NCBI RefSeq assembly: GCF_017874235.1
Contig: NZ_JAGGLC010000001.1
Coordinates: 372,001-436,000, forward strand
Source of the DNA: Halolamina salifodinae
GTDB taxonomy: Archaea; Halobacteriota; Halobacteria; Halobacteriales; Haloferacaceae
Length of the DNA: 64,000 bases
Direction: 5' to 3'
The position numbers and the translations under genes are program-made. The notes beneath the pieces are model-generated. The model had not been told where the DNA came from. It did no database searches and worked only from the letters and a program-made list of their open reading frames with translations. Positions 37,499 through 45,356 of this stretch are shown here, one piece after another. Within the stretch, counting starts at the first letter, position 1. Every line of letters starts with the position of its first letter.

Positions 37499-39088
37499 AT
37501 GGCCATCAACCGACACGCACTCGCTGCCGGAGCCGTCGTCGCTCTTCTCTTGCTGGCAGGATGTGGGAGTATCGCTGGTGGAGGACCGAGCGCCTCCAGT
37601 CCAGAGGCAGACGTCATAGACGGCACACCCGTGATCACGTTCAACTACAGCGTCGATGACTATACCTCAGTTCTTCTGGAATCGCCGTCAGGAGACGTGA
37701 TCAACGAAGGAACTCTTGAGCCAAACCAAAGCACCGGCACTCTCAGGATGGGGGAACCGGTCGAAGGGACCTACAAGATCATACTCCAAACGGGAGGGGA
37801 GACGGCCGCTGAAACGTCTGTCTCGTTCAACGGTTCCGACGCCTCGGTAGAGACCACGTCCGCCGTCTGGGAGCGGAACAGCCTGCAGGAGGCAGAGGTC
37901 ACCGTACGGAACTCGGGGGACCTACCGATGAAGGTGTCTGAGGTCGCGCTCTCCACCGACGACACCACCATCAACGAGGAGTACGCGTACGAGTGGATAG
38001 CACCGGGCGAAGAGAAGAGGCTCAGTCTCTCGCCGAGCTTCGAGTCGATCGAGGCCACCGAACGAGGGACGTTCGAGGGCACCGTGATCGTTGGCACTTC
38101 GGGCGGGACCGTCGATGGGACCTTCAGCAAACGATTCGAAGGAGCGAACCTCTCGATCACAGATACGTCTGCAGAGTGGAACGGCGGAAATCTGGAAACG
38201 GCGACCGTTACTGTCGAGAACAGTGGCGACCTCCCAACCGAGATAGAGGCGACTATCGAATCGTCCGGAACCGATCCTCTCGCTACGTCTGATCAGATAG
38301 CTATCGCTCCGGGGGAATCGAAAACGCTTGAGCTTGGGTCGCTGGGGCCGATCTACGAGTCGACTGGAGGAAACGTGTCGCTCCCGGTCGTCGTCAACTC
38401 CTCTGTCGGCTTCGAGACTACCAAAATCACTCACGACGTTGCCCCTGCGAGCGTCAAACTCGTCTCGGTCAACACCGAATGGCGAAACGGTGGCCTGATT
38501 TCGGTGTCCTACACCGTCGAGAACACGGGAGACGTGGCGACGGACTTCTCAGTTTCTTTCAAAACGGGCGGATCTGAGTTCGGGGTCAGTAGCCAGAGGA
38601 TCGAGGGTGGTAGCAGCGCTACGTTCACCTATTCCGGCACTACCTACTCGAACGGACCCATCTTCAACGCAGTTTCCGGCGGCGACTTCCCGGTGACTGT
38701 GGCGATCGACAGCGGGGACGGAAGCGACTCGATGACCGATACGACGACGCTCGGGGAGCCGGACGTTTCGGTTAGCGGTACAGATGCGACGTTCTTCGAT
38801 CAGTACGACTCTGAACTCACCGAACTCAGTACCCTGTCGTTCGACATCCAGAGCACCGGTGATATCGCGCTAGTCTACGATGAAGTCCGTATCACCTTGG
38901 ACGGTTCTTCCCGCTCAAAGACACTTTACTCAGATACGGTGGTTGCACCCGGCGGCAGTGAAACGCAGTACATGACGCCCAGTGACTCAATCGCCGTCGA
39001 ACCGGGTAGCTATCAGATGGAGATCGTGCTCCTCTTCGACGGGGAAGAAGTAGCGAGCGATACGGTGACCGTCTCTACAGGTTCGTAA
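37499..39088 (+). CDS. 529-aa lipoprotein with repeated CARDB-like domains
   Basis: The N-terminus MAINRHALAAGAVVALLLLAGC has a lipobox (LLAGC), so the protein is lipid-anchored outside the membrane. The rest is built from four or five beta-sandwich units, each with a V-T-V-x-N-S/T-G-D signature (TVRNSGDLP, TVENSGDLP, TVENTGDVA, DIQSTGDIA). Such domains occur in surface proteins that mediate adhesion. The DNA is less GC-rich than the neighbours (many A/T third positions), consistent with separate origin. It could be a superinfection-exclusion or host-surface-changing protein carried as cargo; that is a guess. Confidence 0.75.
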   Translation: MAINRHALAAGAVVALLLLAGCGSIAGGGPSASSPEADVIDGTPVITFNYSVDDYTSVLLESPSGDVINEGTLEPNQSTGTLRMGEPVEGTYKIILQTGGETAAETSVSFNGSDASVETTSAVWERNSLQEAEVTVRNSGDLPMKVSEVALSTDDTTINEEYAYEWIAPGEEKRLSLSPSFESIEATERGTFEGTVIVGTSGGTVDGTFSKRFEGANLSITDTSAEWNGGNLETATVTVENSGDLPTEIEATIESSGTDPLATSDQIAIAPGESKTLELGSLGPIYESTGGNVSLPVVVNSSVGFETTKITHDVAPASVKLVSVNTEWRNGGLISVSYTVENTGDVATDFSVSFKTGGSEFGVSSQRIEGGSSATFTYSGTTYSNGPIFNAVSGGDFPVTVAIDSGDGSDSMTDTTTLGEPDVSVSGTDATFFDQYDSELTELSTLSFDIQSTGDIALVYDEVRITLDGSSRSKTLYSDTVVAPGGSETQYMTPSDSIAVEPGSYQMEIVLLFDGEEVASDTVTVSTGS

Positions 39089-39275
39089 ATCTGCTGTGCG
39101 ACAGATCCCTCCGATTGCATGATGGCCCGGGAGTCACACCGGTACAGAAGACATCCTCTATAGACCTTCAATAGGCGGTTGACGGTGTGATGAAGATTTA
39201 TCACCAGTGGAACCACAGATAGGGATGTCACCTATTGGTAGGTGGCAACCAGCAAAATAACGTAAAAAATTCCGA

Positions 39276-39299
39276 ATTAGCCTGACGACGCAGGCTAAT
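39276..39299 (-). terminator. Stem-loop with T run
   Basis: A 9-bp perfect stem (ATTAGCCTG / CAGGCTAAT, 6-nt loop) is followed on the minus strand by GGAATTTTTTACG. It overlaps the stop codon of the small minus-strand frame at 39295 and looks like an intrinsic terminator for it. It also faces the end of the lipoprotein gene. Confidence 0.6.
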
Positions 39300-39411
39300 C
39301 GGTAAGGCCGTGGGCGATGAGGACCGCGAGCAAAGCCCAGCCGAGTGGGTGGCCTGCTTGGATCAGGCCAAATGCCGCGGCCGTCATCGCGCTGTCTTTG
39401 TCGACCGCCAT
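39295..39411 (-). CDS. 38-aa hydrophobic small protein
   Basis: The sequence MAVDKDSAMTAAAFGLIQ is followed by a hydrophobic stretch ending AVLIAHGLTD. The frame is open upstream to a GTG at 39507, giving 70 residues with a vicinal Cys pair (SSCCLKDG). A TATA-like CTATAC near 39,523 would start an mRNA around 39,497, favouring the shorter product. The terminator stem-loop at its end supports a transcribed gene. Function is unknown. Confidence 0.42.
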   Translation of the reverse strand: MAVDKDSAMTAAAFGLIQAGHPLGWALLAVLIAHGLTD

Positions 39412-39642
39412 CGTTTCGCTGCCATCTTTCAGACAGCAAGAAGACACATCCGCCGAATACCCAATAACGATTTGGATCCCGGCGCGTTTGGAGTAGTACA
39501 AACTCACTTGTGAAGACTCGTATAGCCATATTAGCGGATTCTGAGAAATTGGATGCCTCCTCCGGTTCGCAGTCTACATATAAAGGGTGGCTGGCTCTGT
39601 TCATCACTGCCGAACCGAATAGCACGCCCTACTGGGGAAGAA

Positions 39643-40683
39643 TTACGCCACCCGTCGTCCCCGAAGCGGCGCCTTCAGTTGGTCGTCGACGGCCCACCAG
39701 TGGTCCCATCGCGAAGAGCCGTCCCCGTCACAGGCCACGAGGTCGTATCGCTGGAGCTTCCGTCGGTACTTGACCACCGCCTGCCGTCCTCGAGGGTTGT
39801 CCGAGCGCTCTCGGTACCGCTCCATGATCTCCGCTGGCCGGAGACCTTCCTCTCCGGCCTCCCTGATTACCCGGTAGACGATGTGGTGCTGGCGCGAGAG
39901 GCTCGCGAGTAGCTGCTCGCGGATGCGCGCCTTCGCGTGATCGAACGAGTCGCCCACGTCTTCGTCGGTGACGGAGGTATGGCCGCGCTCCTCGCCGAGC
40001 TCCACCGCGCTCCGGAGTGACTGGACTCCATAGCGTGCCGATCCCGCGACCTCGTCGGCGATACGTTCCAGTTGGTCGTCGTCGATCACGCCGGGCTGGA
40101 GTCCGGTATCGACTCGAGCACGGAGAATCTCCATCATCGACGGGACTGAGTAGGGCTCGAACCAGATCTCCGGCGCGTGTCGGAGTCCCTTGACGGCGTT
40201 CGGGATGCTCGCGATCGCCTCGGCCTTGTCGTGGCCGATGCAGATCAGGGAGATGCCCTCGATGTTGGTGAGATCGACGAGGACCTCCGGCACCTCGAGA
40301 CCGTCGAATTCATCCAAAACAACCACGAACGGCTCCGATTCGACATCGTCGAGTTCGGTGAGAAGTTGCGTGGTCCCCATGCCGTTGTGCTGAGGGACCG
40401 AGGGATGCTCGGCGGCGATGTCGCGGAGCAGCTCCCAGCGAGAGGCGCCGACGCACTCAACGAGCGCGAAGCCGATCCCGTAGTCGACGCTCAATTCCTC
40501 GAGGAGGTAGCGCGCGGTCGACGTTTTGCCCGCGCCACTCGATCCGATCATCCAGCACGACTCGGCCGGTTCCCCTTCAGCCGCCGGCTCGAGCACGTCT
40601 GAAAGCTCGTTGAGTTGCGTCCCCCGCCCCGGGAGGTCTCTCGGCAGGAAGTGCTCGGTGAAGACCTCTCTCCTGCTGAACAT
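39643..40683 (-). CDS. orc: Orc1/Cdc6-family replication initiator
   Basis: A 346-residue AAA+ protein. Walker A is IGSSGAGKTS (residues 46-55), Walker B VVVLDEFDG (120-128), with sensor 2 region GSARYGVQSLRSAVELG (about 214-230). A C-terminal winged helix (RQHHIVYRVIREAGEEGLRPAE onward) should bind origin repeats. Archaeal Orc1/Cdc6 marks and opens replication origins, often next to its own gene. Here a 26-bp palindrome lies 41 bp upstream of its start. Presence suggests that the excised element replicates as a plasmid. Confidence 0.92.
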   Translation of the reverse strand: MFSRREVFTEHFLPRDLPGRGTQLNELSDVLEPAAEGEPAESCWMIGSSGAGKTSTARYLLEELSVDYGIGFALVECVGASRWELLRDIAAEHPSVPQHNGMGTTQLLTELDDVESEPFVVVLDEFDGLEVPEVLVDLTNIEGISLICIGHDKAEAIASIPNAVKGLRHAPEIWFEPYSVPSMMEILRARVDTGLQPGVIDDDQLERIADEVAGSARYGVQSLRSAVELGEERGHTSVTDEDVGDSFDHAKARIREQLLASLSRQHHIVYRVIREAGEEGLRPAEIMERYRERSDNPRGRQAVVKYRRKLQRYDLVACDGDGSSRWDHWWAVDDQLKAPLRGRRVA

Positions 40684-40723
40684 GCTCTATTGGTGATGCG
40701 ACGGGGGGTGATAAATGGCGGGA

Positions 40724-40749
40724 GGGGGGTGTATCGCGATACACCCCCC
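40724..40749. repeat. 26-bp perfect palindrome upstream of orc (origin or operator candidate)
   Basis: GGGGGGTGTATCG is followed directly by its exact reverse complement CGATACACCCCCC, with no loop. A related GGGGGGTG occurs at 40703-40710. It lies between the divergent orc gene and the 40789 gene, where haloarchaeal origin recognition boxes with G runs are normally found. It may be an Orc-binding site, the control site for orc, or both. Confidence 0.7.
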
Positions 40750-40788
40750 CTTCGGGCTATTTGGTCCCCACTCCCCTCAGCGTCGGGT

Positions 40789-41016
40789 ATGGCATCGAAG
40801 AACTGGGATGTCCAGCGGCTTGGCAGTGGTACCGAGCGCGTCACGGTCGAGATCGCCGACGGCGAGTCCTGCGACTCGCTGATGCGACTGACGAACCCAG
40901 ACGGCGAGACCGTGATGATCCGCGTCGACGACGGCCTCGGCGAGCCGGTCGGTGACACGGTGCCGGACTGGGCCGACAACGTGGCCGCGCGCCTTGGCGT
41001 GGCGGTGACTCGGTGA
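40789..41016 (+). CDS. 75-aa hypothetical protein
   Basis: This starts MASKNWDVQRLGSGTERVTV and is a small beta-rich acidic protein with no Cys and no membrane span. Its ATG is 40 nt after the palindrome and 105 nt from the divergent orc start. A longer upstream frame exists but crosses the palindrome and orc. I do not recognise it; a replication or copy-control role is possible from position only. Confidence 0.6.
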   Translation: MASKNWDVQRLGSGTERVTVEIADGESCDSLMRLTNPDGETVMIRVDDGLGEPVGDTVPDWADNVAARLGVAVTR

Positions 41017-41024
41017 AAATGGCT

Positions 41025-41279
41025 TCAGCTGTTCCGGTCGATCCACGCGCAGAACTCGTCGAAGTCCTCGGCGCCAGCCTGCTCAGCGATGCTTCGAAGC
41101 GTCCCTTCTCGGATTCGATCCTTCCGCGGGACCGTCACCACGCGCGGGTCGGTGTTGTGGTGCGCGGGCGGGTCACATCGGAGTTTCACGTGGCTCCCGG
41201 TTACGTTCTCGATATGGAACGGGCCGACGTTACACAGGACTGTGATCACGTTCTCGCCCGAAAAGTCTCGTGTAACCAC
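41025..41279 (-). CDS. hicA: HicA-like mRNA interferase toxin
   Basis: An 84-residue double-stranded-RNA-binding-fold toxin. The family features are the catalytic GSHVKL segment (residues 28-33) and VVTVPRKDRIREGTLRSI (about 47-64). HicA cleaves mRNA and is held in check by HicB. It follows hicB with a 2-nt gap. The N-terminal part is somewhat diverged from textbook HicA. Confidence 0.8.
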   Translation of the reverse strand: MVTRDFSGENVITVLCNVGPFHIENVTGSHVKLRCDPPAHHNTDPRVVTVPRKDRIREGTLRSIAEQAGAEDFDEFCAWIDRNS

Positions 41280-41281
41280 CG

Positions 41282-41560
41282 TTACTCGAAGATCTCCGAG
41301 TCTTCGATCGACCCGCTTTCGTTGTTCTCGGGGTCGACGCCGATCTCGCGCAGTTCCTCCTCGGTCGGCTCGTGGCCGATCTCGCCCTTGTACAGCGCGA
41401 CTGCGTCGTCAAGCATTTCGAGGGCTTCCTCGCGGCTCTCCCCCTGCGAGGCGACGCCAGTCTCCTCGTCGCATGCGACCCAGCCGTCATCTTCAGCGGT
41501 GAGCGTGATCGTCTGCTCGGGTTCGGACCGATCCGCCCCGGTTGCGCTGTCCGTGCTCAT
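41282..41560 (-). CDS. hicB: HicB-like antitoxin
   Basis: A 92-residue protein with the HicB partial RNase-H-like fold: TITLTAEDDGWVACDEETGV (about residues 17-36) then ASQGESREEALEMLDDAVAL. The ATG at 41560 gives the normal length; an upstream in-frame extension is Arg-rich and unlikely. HicB lacks an obvious C-terminal DNA-binding domain here, ending in an acidic tail. The pair probably stabilises the element in its host. Confidence 0.8.
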   Translation of the reverse strand: MSTDSATGADRSEPEQTITLTAEDDGWVACDEETGVASQGESREEALEMLDDAVALYKGEIGHEPTEEELREIGVDPENNESGSIEDSEIFE

Positions 41561-41621
41561 GGTGCTTTCTCGGGGGCAGAGCGGCAAAAGCGTTCGGTGC
41601 CGAGTACAGCCGCGCGTCGGT

Positions 41622-41930
41622 CTACTCTTCCAACTTCTCCGGATCGACTTCTCCATCGAGGAAGGATCGGGCGTAGTCCGTGAGTTCGTAGAGACCACTT
41701 TCGTCCTTCCGCAACAGATCGAGATCCCTCAGTTCGCCAAGTCGCTTGCTCACGTACTGGCGGTCATAATCGATGTTGACCGCGACGACCTTCGGCGATG
41801 CGAGGATATCGTGTTCCTCGAAGAACTGGAGGATCTCGTAGTCAACGGGCGAGAACGACGATACTCTCTCCACCATTTCTTCCCGGCTCTCGTCACCCAT
41901 ATGGGAAAAAGAGTCCCTATGCGCCATCAA
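41622..41930 (-). CDS. Winged-helix transcriptional regulator (repressor candidate)
   Basis: A 102-residue protein with a PhiH1-repressor-like winged helix: VDYEILQFFEEHDILASPKVVAVNI then YDRQYVSKRLGELRDLDLL. It is divergent from the right operon that ends with the integrase, the usual place for the repressor of a temperate element. ATG at 41897 (MGDESREEM) is an alternative start. A near-palindrome lies 27 bp upstream. Confidence 0.75.
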   Translation of the reverse strand: MMAHRDSFSHMGDESREEMVERVSSFSPVDYEILQFFEEHDILASPKVVAVNIDYDRQYVSKRLGELRDLDLLRKDESGLYELTDYARSFLDGEVDPEKLEE

Positions 41931-41956
41931 TCTAACTACTTGCGTAGATATTCAGG

Positions 41957-41972
41957 AACTACGTACGTCGTT
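41957..41972. promoter_or_regulatory. Operator-like near-palindrome beside the repressor
   Basis: AACTACGTACGTCGTT is palindromic at 14 of 16 positions and lies just upstream of the repressor candidate, beside a TTAGATATAT that could be its TATA box. This position fits autoregulation. Confidence 0.5.
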
Positions 41973-42125
41973 AGATATATCAGGGGTACGCATCAATGGG
42001 TCTCTGACGGGGCTTCACACGGGCTGGTCATTCAGACCGGCCTCGCAGAAGAGGTAGCACGGTGCTGGCACACCGGCTCGCGTTGGCCCCGGTAACGGAA
42101 CCACACATGCACGCAAGCAGTAGAA

Positions 42126-42175
42126 GACACGGCTGGCAGGGGTTTGAAACCCCTGCAGCGGCCGGCCGTCGTGTC
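42126..42175. repeat. Nested inverted repeats before the right operon
   Basis: GCAGGGGTTT and AAACCCCTGC (arms 42136-42145 and 42147-42156) flank one base. Outside them ACACGGC (42127-42133) pairs with GCCGTCGTGT (42165-42174) with a bulged C. The 360-bp gap 41,931-42,293 holds no convincing gene, so this may be a replication iteron, a structured leader RNA or a regulator site. Confidence 0.55.
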
Positions 42176-42293
42176 CTGACCCACACCAGCGCCCCTCACC
42201 CTTCCAAAGACGAGGGCGCTGATGCAAGGGACACGGCCTCGATCGCGCTGCAAGTTCCCCCGGAGAGGGTCACCTCCAGCGATCACGAGACCA

Positions 42294-43232
42294 ATGAGTC
42301 CTGAAGATACCCACCGAGAAAGTAGTACCGACGATAACCAGACGACGACCTCGCCGATCAAGGTTCGATGGAGCGGCGACGCGCGCTCGAAGCTCCGCAC
42401 GCGGAAGCTTCAGGCCCGGCTCGCCGACGGCGCCGAGGGGGCCGAGGCAGCAGCGCGCGCGATGGACCGTCAGAAGACGCAGGTCGTCGCGGAGACCGAG
42501 GCGGAGGCAGTCGCGCTCGAGGAGATCGTCTCCCTGATGGCCGAGAGCCAGTACCGATGGACAACCGAGGGCCACCTGAAGGCGTTCCGCCGAGTCCGTG
42601 ACGAGCTCCACGAGGAGATGGAGGCCCGCGACTGGGGCGAGTACGGCGTCGACGAGGAGAGCGTCGAGACGACGGATGATCTCCTCCCAGAGTGGACCGC
42701 AGAGGCAGGCAACTGTTCGGAGTGTGGAAGCGACGATACAGTGGTCGAGCACGAGGACGGGCGCCGCGTCTGTGCGGCGTGCGACGCCAAACTTCAGGAC
42801 GCGGGCGGTGGTGTTGATCTCCCGACCTGCGAGACCTGCGGCGAGACGTTCCTGTCCGAGACGATCGCCGGCCCCGGCGAGGCTCGCCGATCCTGCGGCT
42901 GCGCGTTCGTCCCGGAGTTCGAAGTCCCGGACGATACGGCGGTCGGCATCACGAACGCGGCGATCCGCGCGCTGAATGCGGCCGGGGACGTGGAGACGGC
43001 CGCGCAGATCCACGAAGGCACGCGCAAGCGTCTCGTCGCTGACGGTGGCGAGGACATCATCGACGAGACGAAGGCGCTGCTCGAGGTCGCTCCGGACGCC
43101 AGCGACGCGGTCGTGAACGCGGCGTTCCAGCAGAAAATGAAGTCGGGGCACCCTGATCAGGGCGGCGACACTGCGCAGTTCGAGCGCGTGAAAGAGGCAC
43201 GGGACGCGATGCTCGGGGGTGAGTCGGCGTGA
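42294..43232 (+). CDS. J-domain protein with zinc fingers
   Basis: A 312-residue soluble protein. A helical N-terminal half (about 1-130) is followed by zinc knuckles CSECGSDD...CAACD (about 141-166) and CETCGETF...RRSCGC (about 180-204). The C-terminal 55 residues are a J domain: ALLEVAPDASDAVVNAAF then KMKSGHPDQGGDTAQFE, with the HPD motif that stimulates Hsp70. The protein could recruit host DnaK to element replication or particle assembly. It ends LGGESA over a GGGGGTGA Shine-Dalgarno site. The ATG at 42294 is preferred over an earlier GTG-type extension. Confidence 0.78.
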   Translation: MSPEDTHRESSTDDNQTTTSPIKVRWSGDARSKLRTRKLQARLADGAEGAEAAARAMDRQKTQVVAETEAEAVALEEIVSLMAESQYRWTTEGHLKAFRRVRDELHEEMEARDWGEYGVDEESVETTDDLLPEWTAEAGNCSECGSDDTVVEHEDGRRVCAACDAKLQDAGGGVDLPTCETCGETFLSETIAGPGEARRSCGCAFVPEFEVPDDTAVGITNAAIRALNAAGDVETAAQIHEGTRKRLVADGGEDIIDETKALLEVAPDASDAVVNAAFQQKMKSGHPDQGGDTAQFERVKEARDAMLGGESA

Positions 43233-43363
43233 GCGACCGTAGTTCTCCAGAGGCTGCTCGCGACACCGACATCCGTAGCCCGCGGCAGGCAGCGCTGGAC
43301 GGCGTCGTCATCGCGTCGCTCGGTCTCCTCACGGTTCTGGTGGTGATCTACCTTGTCGCGTGA
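43229..43363 (+). CDS. 44-aa single-span membrane microprotein
   Basis: The GTG start is coupled by GTGA to the J-domain gene. The product begins MSDRSSPEAARDTDIRSPRQ and has one hydrophobic helix (about residues 24-43) to the C-terminus. The next gene starts inside its 3' end. Function is unknown. Confidence 0.55.
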   Translation: MSDRSSPEAARDTDIRSPRQAALDGVVIASLGLLTVLVVIYLVA

Positions 43364-43706
43364 GGAGGCTGCGGCTAAGTCTCGGGAGGAGCATGTTCGT
43401 CGGACCCTCCGGCTGTTGAAGGCGTCCCGAACCGAGGACGCCAAATCGGTCCTTCGGTCTTACCTGCGCAAGTTCGCGGCCACAGAGGAGAGCGCTGTCG
43501 AACAGTGCGACCTCTGTCCAGCCGAGGCCGATTACCGCGCTGAGGTCGAAGATCTGGAGACTGGTGAAACAATCAGCCGCGGTCTCTGCGAGCGCCACTA
43601 CACCTCGTTCACAGCTTGGTGGATGTCGATGGGTCCGGTCGAGAACCCAGACGCTCAGGAAGCAGTCGAAGACGCTCTTGCGGAGGTGTCGGACCGTGCC
43701 GAGTAA
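43353..43706 (+). CDS. 117-aa zinc-binding protein
   Basis: A TTG start lies inside the preceding gene. A basic helical N-terminus (residues 1-45) precedes a zinc site CDLCPAEAD...LCERHY (about 52-82). It is perhaps a DNA-binding accessory factor for the integrase, which is encoded three genes downstream. Confidence 0.58.
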   Translation: MSREEAAAKSREEHVRRTLRLLKASRTEDAKSVLRSYLRKFAATEESAVEQCDLCPAEADYRAEVEDLETGETISRGLCERHYTSFTAWWMSMGPVENPDAQEAVEDALAEVSDRAE

Positions 43707-43989
43707 CGACGCGGAGTCTACGGTGGCAGTGCAGCGAATCCGGCTTGAGGTGAAGGACACTCGACGCGGGAAACTGCTGGCGTTCGCTGACGAGAACGCC
43801 GACGCTGGGTTCCGCGGGATGACCGACGCCGAGAGAAAAGCTCACGATTATATAATGAATCTCGTCGACGAGTTCGACGAGGAAGCGGTCGAGCCGGGCG
43901 TCGTCGGCTACGTCACCGTTGATGACGGCGCTGCGGAAGTCGAGTGGTGCAGCGACGAGGCGCGTGCCGCTGCGGGAGGTGCAGCATGA
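43696..43989 (+). CDS. 97-aa hypothetical acidic protein
   Basis: The GTG at 43696 overlaps the previous stop by 11 nt. The product begins MPSNDAESTVAVQRIRLEVK and is alpha/beta with no motif I know. It is coupled to the next gene by ATGA after GGAGGTG. Confidence 0.55.
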   Translation: MPSNDAESTVAVQRIRLEVKDTRRGKLLAFADENADAGFRGMTDAERKAHDYIMNLVDEFDEEAVEPGVVGYVTVDDGAAEVEWCSDEARAAAGGAA

Positions 43990-44255
43990 CGCGCGATAGA
44001 GACACCGCCGAGGTCGATCGTCCAGAGAAGATTCCGGGTGGAACCGGCCGGTTCATCGACTGCCCGAACTGCGGCGGCGACGGCGAGATCGTCGACTGCT
44101 GGGACGACATCTGCATTGCGCAGGGTCGTTGCATGCACGAGGGGAACGCCATCTGCCGCGAGTGTCAGGGCGAGGGCCGCGTCTGGATGTGGTTCTCGGA
44201 AGTCCTCGAGCAGCATCCCGAGCTGAGAGACGACATCGAGGAGCCTGATCGGTAG
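43986..44255 (+). CDS. 89-aa DnaJ-type zinc-finger protein
   Basis: The protein has two CxxCxGxG repeats, CPNCGGDGEI (about residues 26-35) and CRECQGEGRV (about 57-66), with extra Cys residues between. This is the layout of the Cys-rich centre of DnaJ but without J or substrate-binding domains. The gene for a separate J-domain protein is four genes upstream in the same operon. It directly precedes the integrase with no gap. Confidence 0.68.
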   Translation: MTRDRDTAEVDRPEKIPGGTGRFIDCPNCGGDGEIVDCWDDICIAQGRCMHEGNAICRECQGEGRVWMWFSEVLEQHPELRDDIEEPDR

Positions 44256-45290
44256 ATGCCGGAACCGAGTCACGAGCGCCATCGGGACCACTTGGTCTCG
44301 ATGACGCCAGAGGAGGGGCTCCAGCGGTTCCTCGAGCAGCGCAAGCCCAGTGTGGCGAAGTCGACCTATCAGAACAACCGGACCACGCTCGAGCAGTTCG
44401 TCGGGTGGCTCCACGATCAGGAGGTCGACGATCTGAACGACCTTACGGGTCGGATGCTCGCGGACTACGTCCACCACCGGCGTCAGAAGGTGAAGCCGAT
44501 CTCACTCCAGAAGGAGCTCTCGGCGATCCGGGTGGCCTTGGAATACTGGGCCGACCTCGATGCGGTCGAGCCCGGCCTTCGCGAGCGCGTCCACGCGCCG
44601 GAGGTAGTCGACGGTGCCGAGGCCCGGGACGTGAAGGTCGACGACGAGACCGCCGAAGAGATCCTGGACTACCTCGAGCGCTACCACCGCGCGACGCGCG
44701 ATCACGTCGTGCTCGAACTCTGGTGGCACACGGGGCTCCGCCTCGGTGGTACCCGAGCGCTGGATGTCGACGATCTTCGGCCCGAGGACGAGGCTCTCGC
44801 TGTGAAGCATCGTCCTCAGACCGAGACTCCCCTGAAGAACAAGCAGTCGGGAGAGCGCTGGGTCTGGCTCGGCGAGCGTCTGTTCGATCTCGTAGAGGAG
44901 TACATCGAGGTGCACCGCATCGACGTGACCGACGAACACGGTCGCGAGCCGCTGTTCACGACTCGGCAGGGCCGAGTCTCGGACTCGACGCTACGGGACA
45001 TCAGCTACCGCTGGACGCAGCCGTGCCGGTGGTCGGAGTGTCCCCACGACCGCGAGCAGGAGAGTTGCGAGGCCTACGGTGCTCCGAACACGCCGAGCAA
45101 GTGCCCGTCGGCGAAGTCGCCGCACGGGTGGCGCCGCGGCTCGATCACCGACCACCTCGCTCGAGGCGTCTCGCCGGAGGTCGTCTCCGAACGCGCGAAC
45201 GTCTCGCTCGAAGTTCTGTATCGACACTACGACGCCCGCCAGCCGGACGAGAAGATGGCGGTCCGTCGTGAGCACTTGGAGAAGAAGTAA
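44256..45290 (+). CDS. int: Tyrosine integrase of the element
   Basis: A 344-residue XerC/D-type recombinase. A SAM-like core-binding domain (about residues 15-105) is followed by the catalytic domain with Arg162 in HTGLRLGGTRAL, H290-x-x-R293 in SPHGWRRGSI and Tyr325 in LYRHYDAR. An insertion with four Cys (257, 262, 271, 283) is typical of haloarchaeal integrases and may bind zinc. The gene ends 66 bp before the right attachment repeat, so it is the enzyme that integrated the element at tRNA-Ala. It is the last gene of the right operon, under presumed repressor control. Confidence 0.93.
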   Translation: MPEPSHERHRDHLVSMTPEEGLQRFLEQRKPSVAKSTYQNNRTTLEQFVGWLHDQEVDDLNDLTGRMLADYVHHRRQKVKPISLQKELSAIRVALEYWADLDAVEPGLRERVHAPEVVDGAEARDVKVDDETAEEILDYLERYHRATRDHVVLELWWHTGLRLGGTRALDVDDLRPEDEALAVKHRPQTETPLKNKQSGERWVWLGERLFDLVEEYIEVHRIDVTDEHGREPLFTTRQGRVSDSTLRDISYRWTQPCRWSECPHDREQESCEAYGAPNTPSKCPSAKSPHGWRRGSITDHLARGVSPEVVSERANVSLEVLYRHYDARQPDEKMAVRREHLEKK

Positions 45291-45356
45291 ACATGAGAGA
45301 ATTCGCCAACTCGGTCCACGAATTCGGTCCGTGCAACGCACCGGCGTTGGCGCTTA

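Noticed and set aside
39158..39625. 155-codon minus-strand open frame
   Set aside because: It has no start context, mixed composition and overlaps the better-supported small gene with its terminator; it is open only because the GC-rich region lacks stops.
40615..40788. Upstream extension of the 75-aa gene at 40789
   Set aside because: It would cross the orc gene start and the palindrome, and the extra residues are Arg/Pro-rich and unlike the acidic product.
42126..42175. CRISPR repeat
   Set aside because: The GTTTGAAAC core recalls haloarchaeal CRISPR repeats, but there is a single copy with no spacer periodicity and no cas gene.
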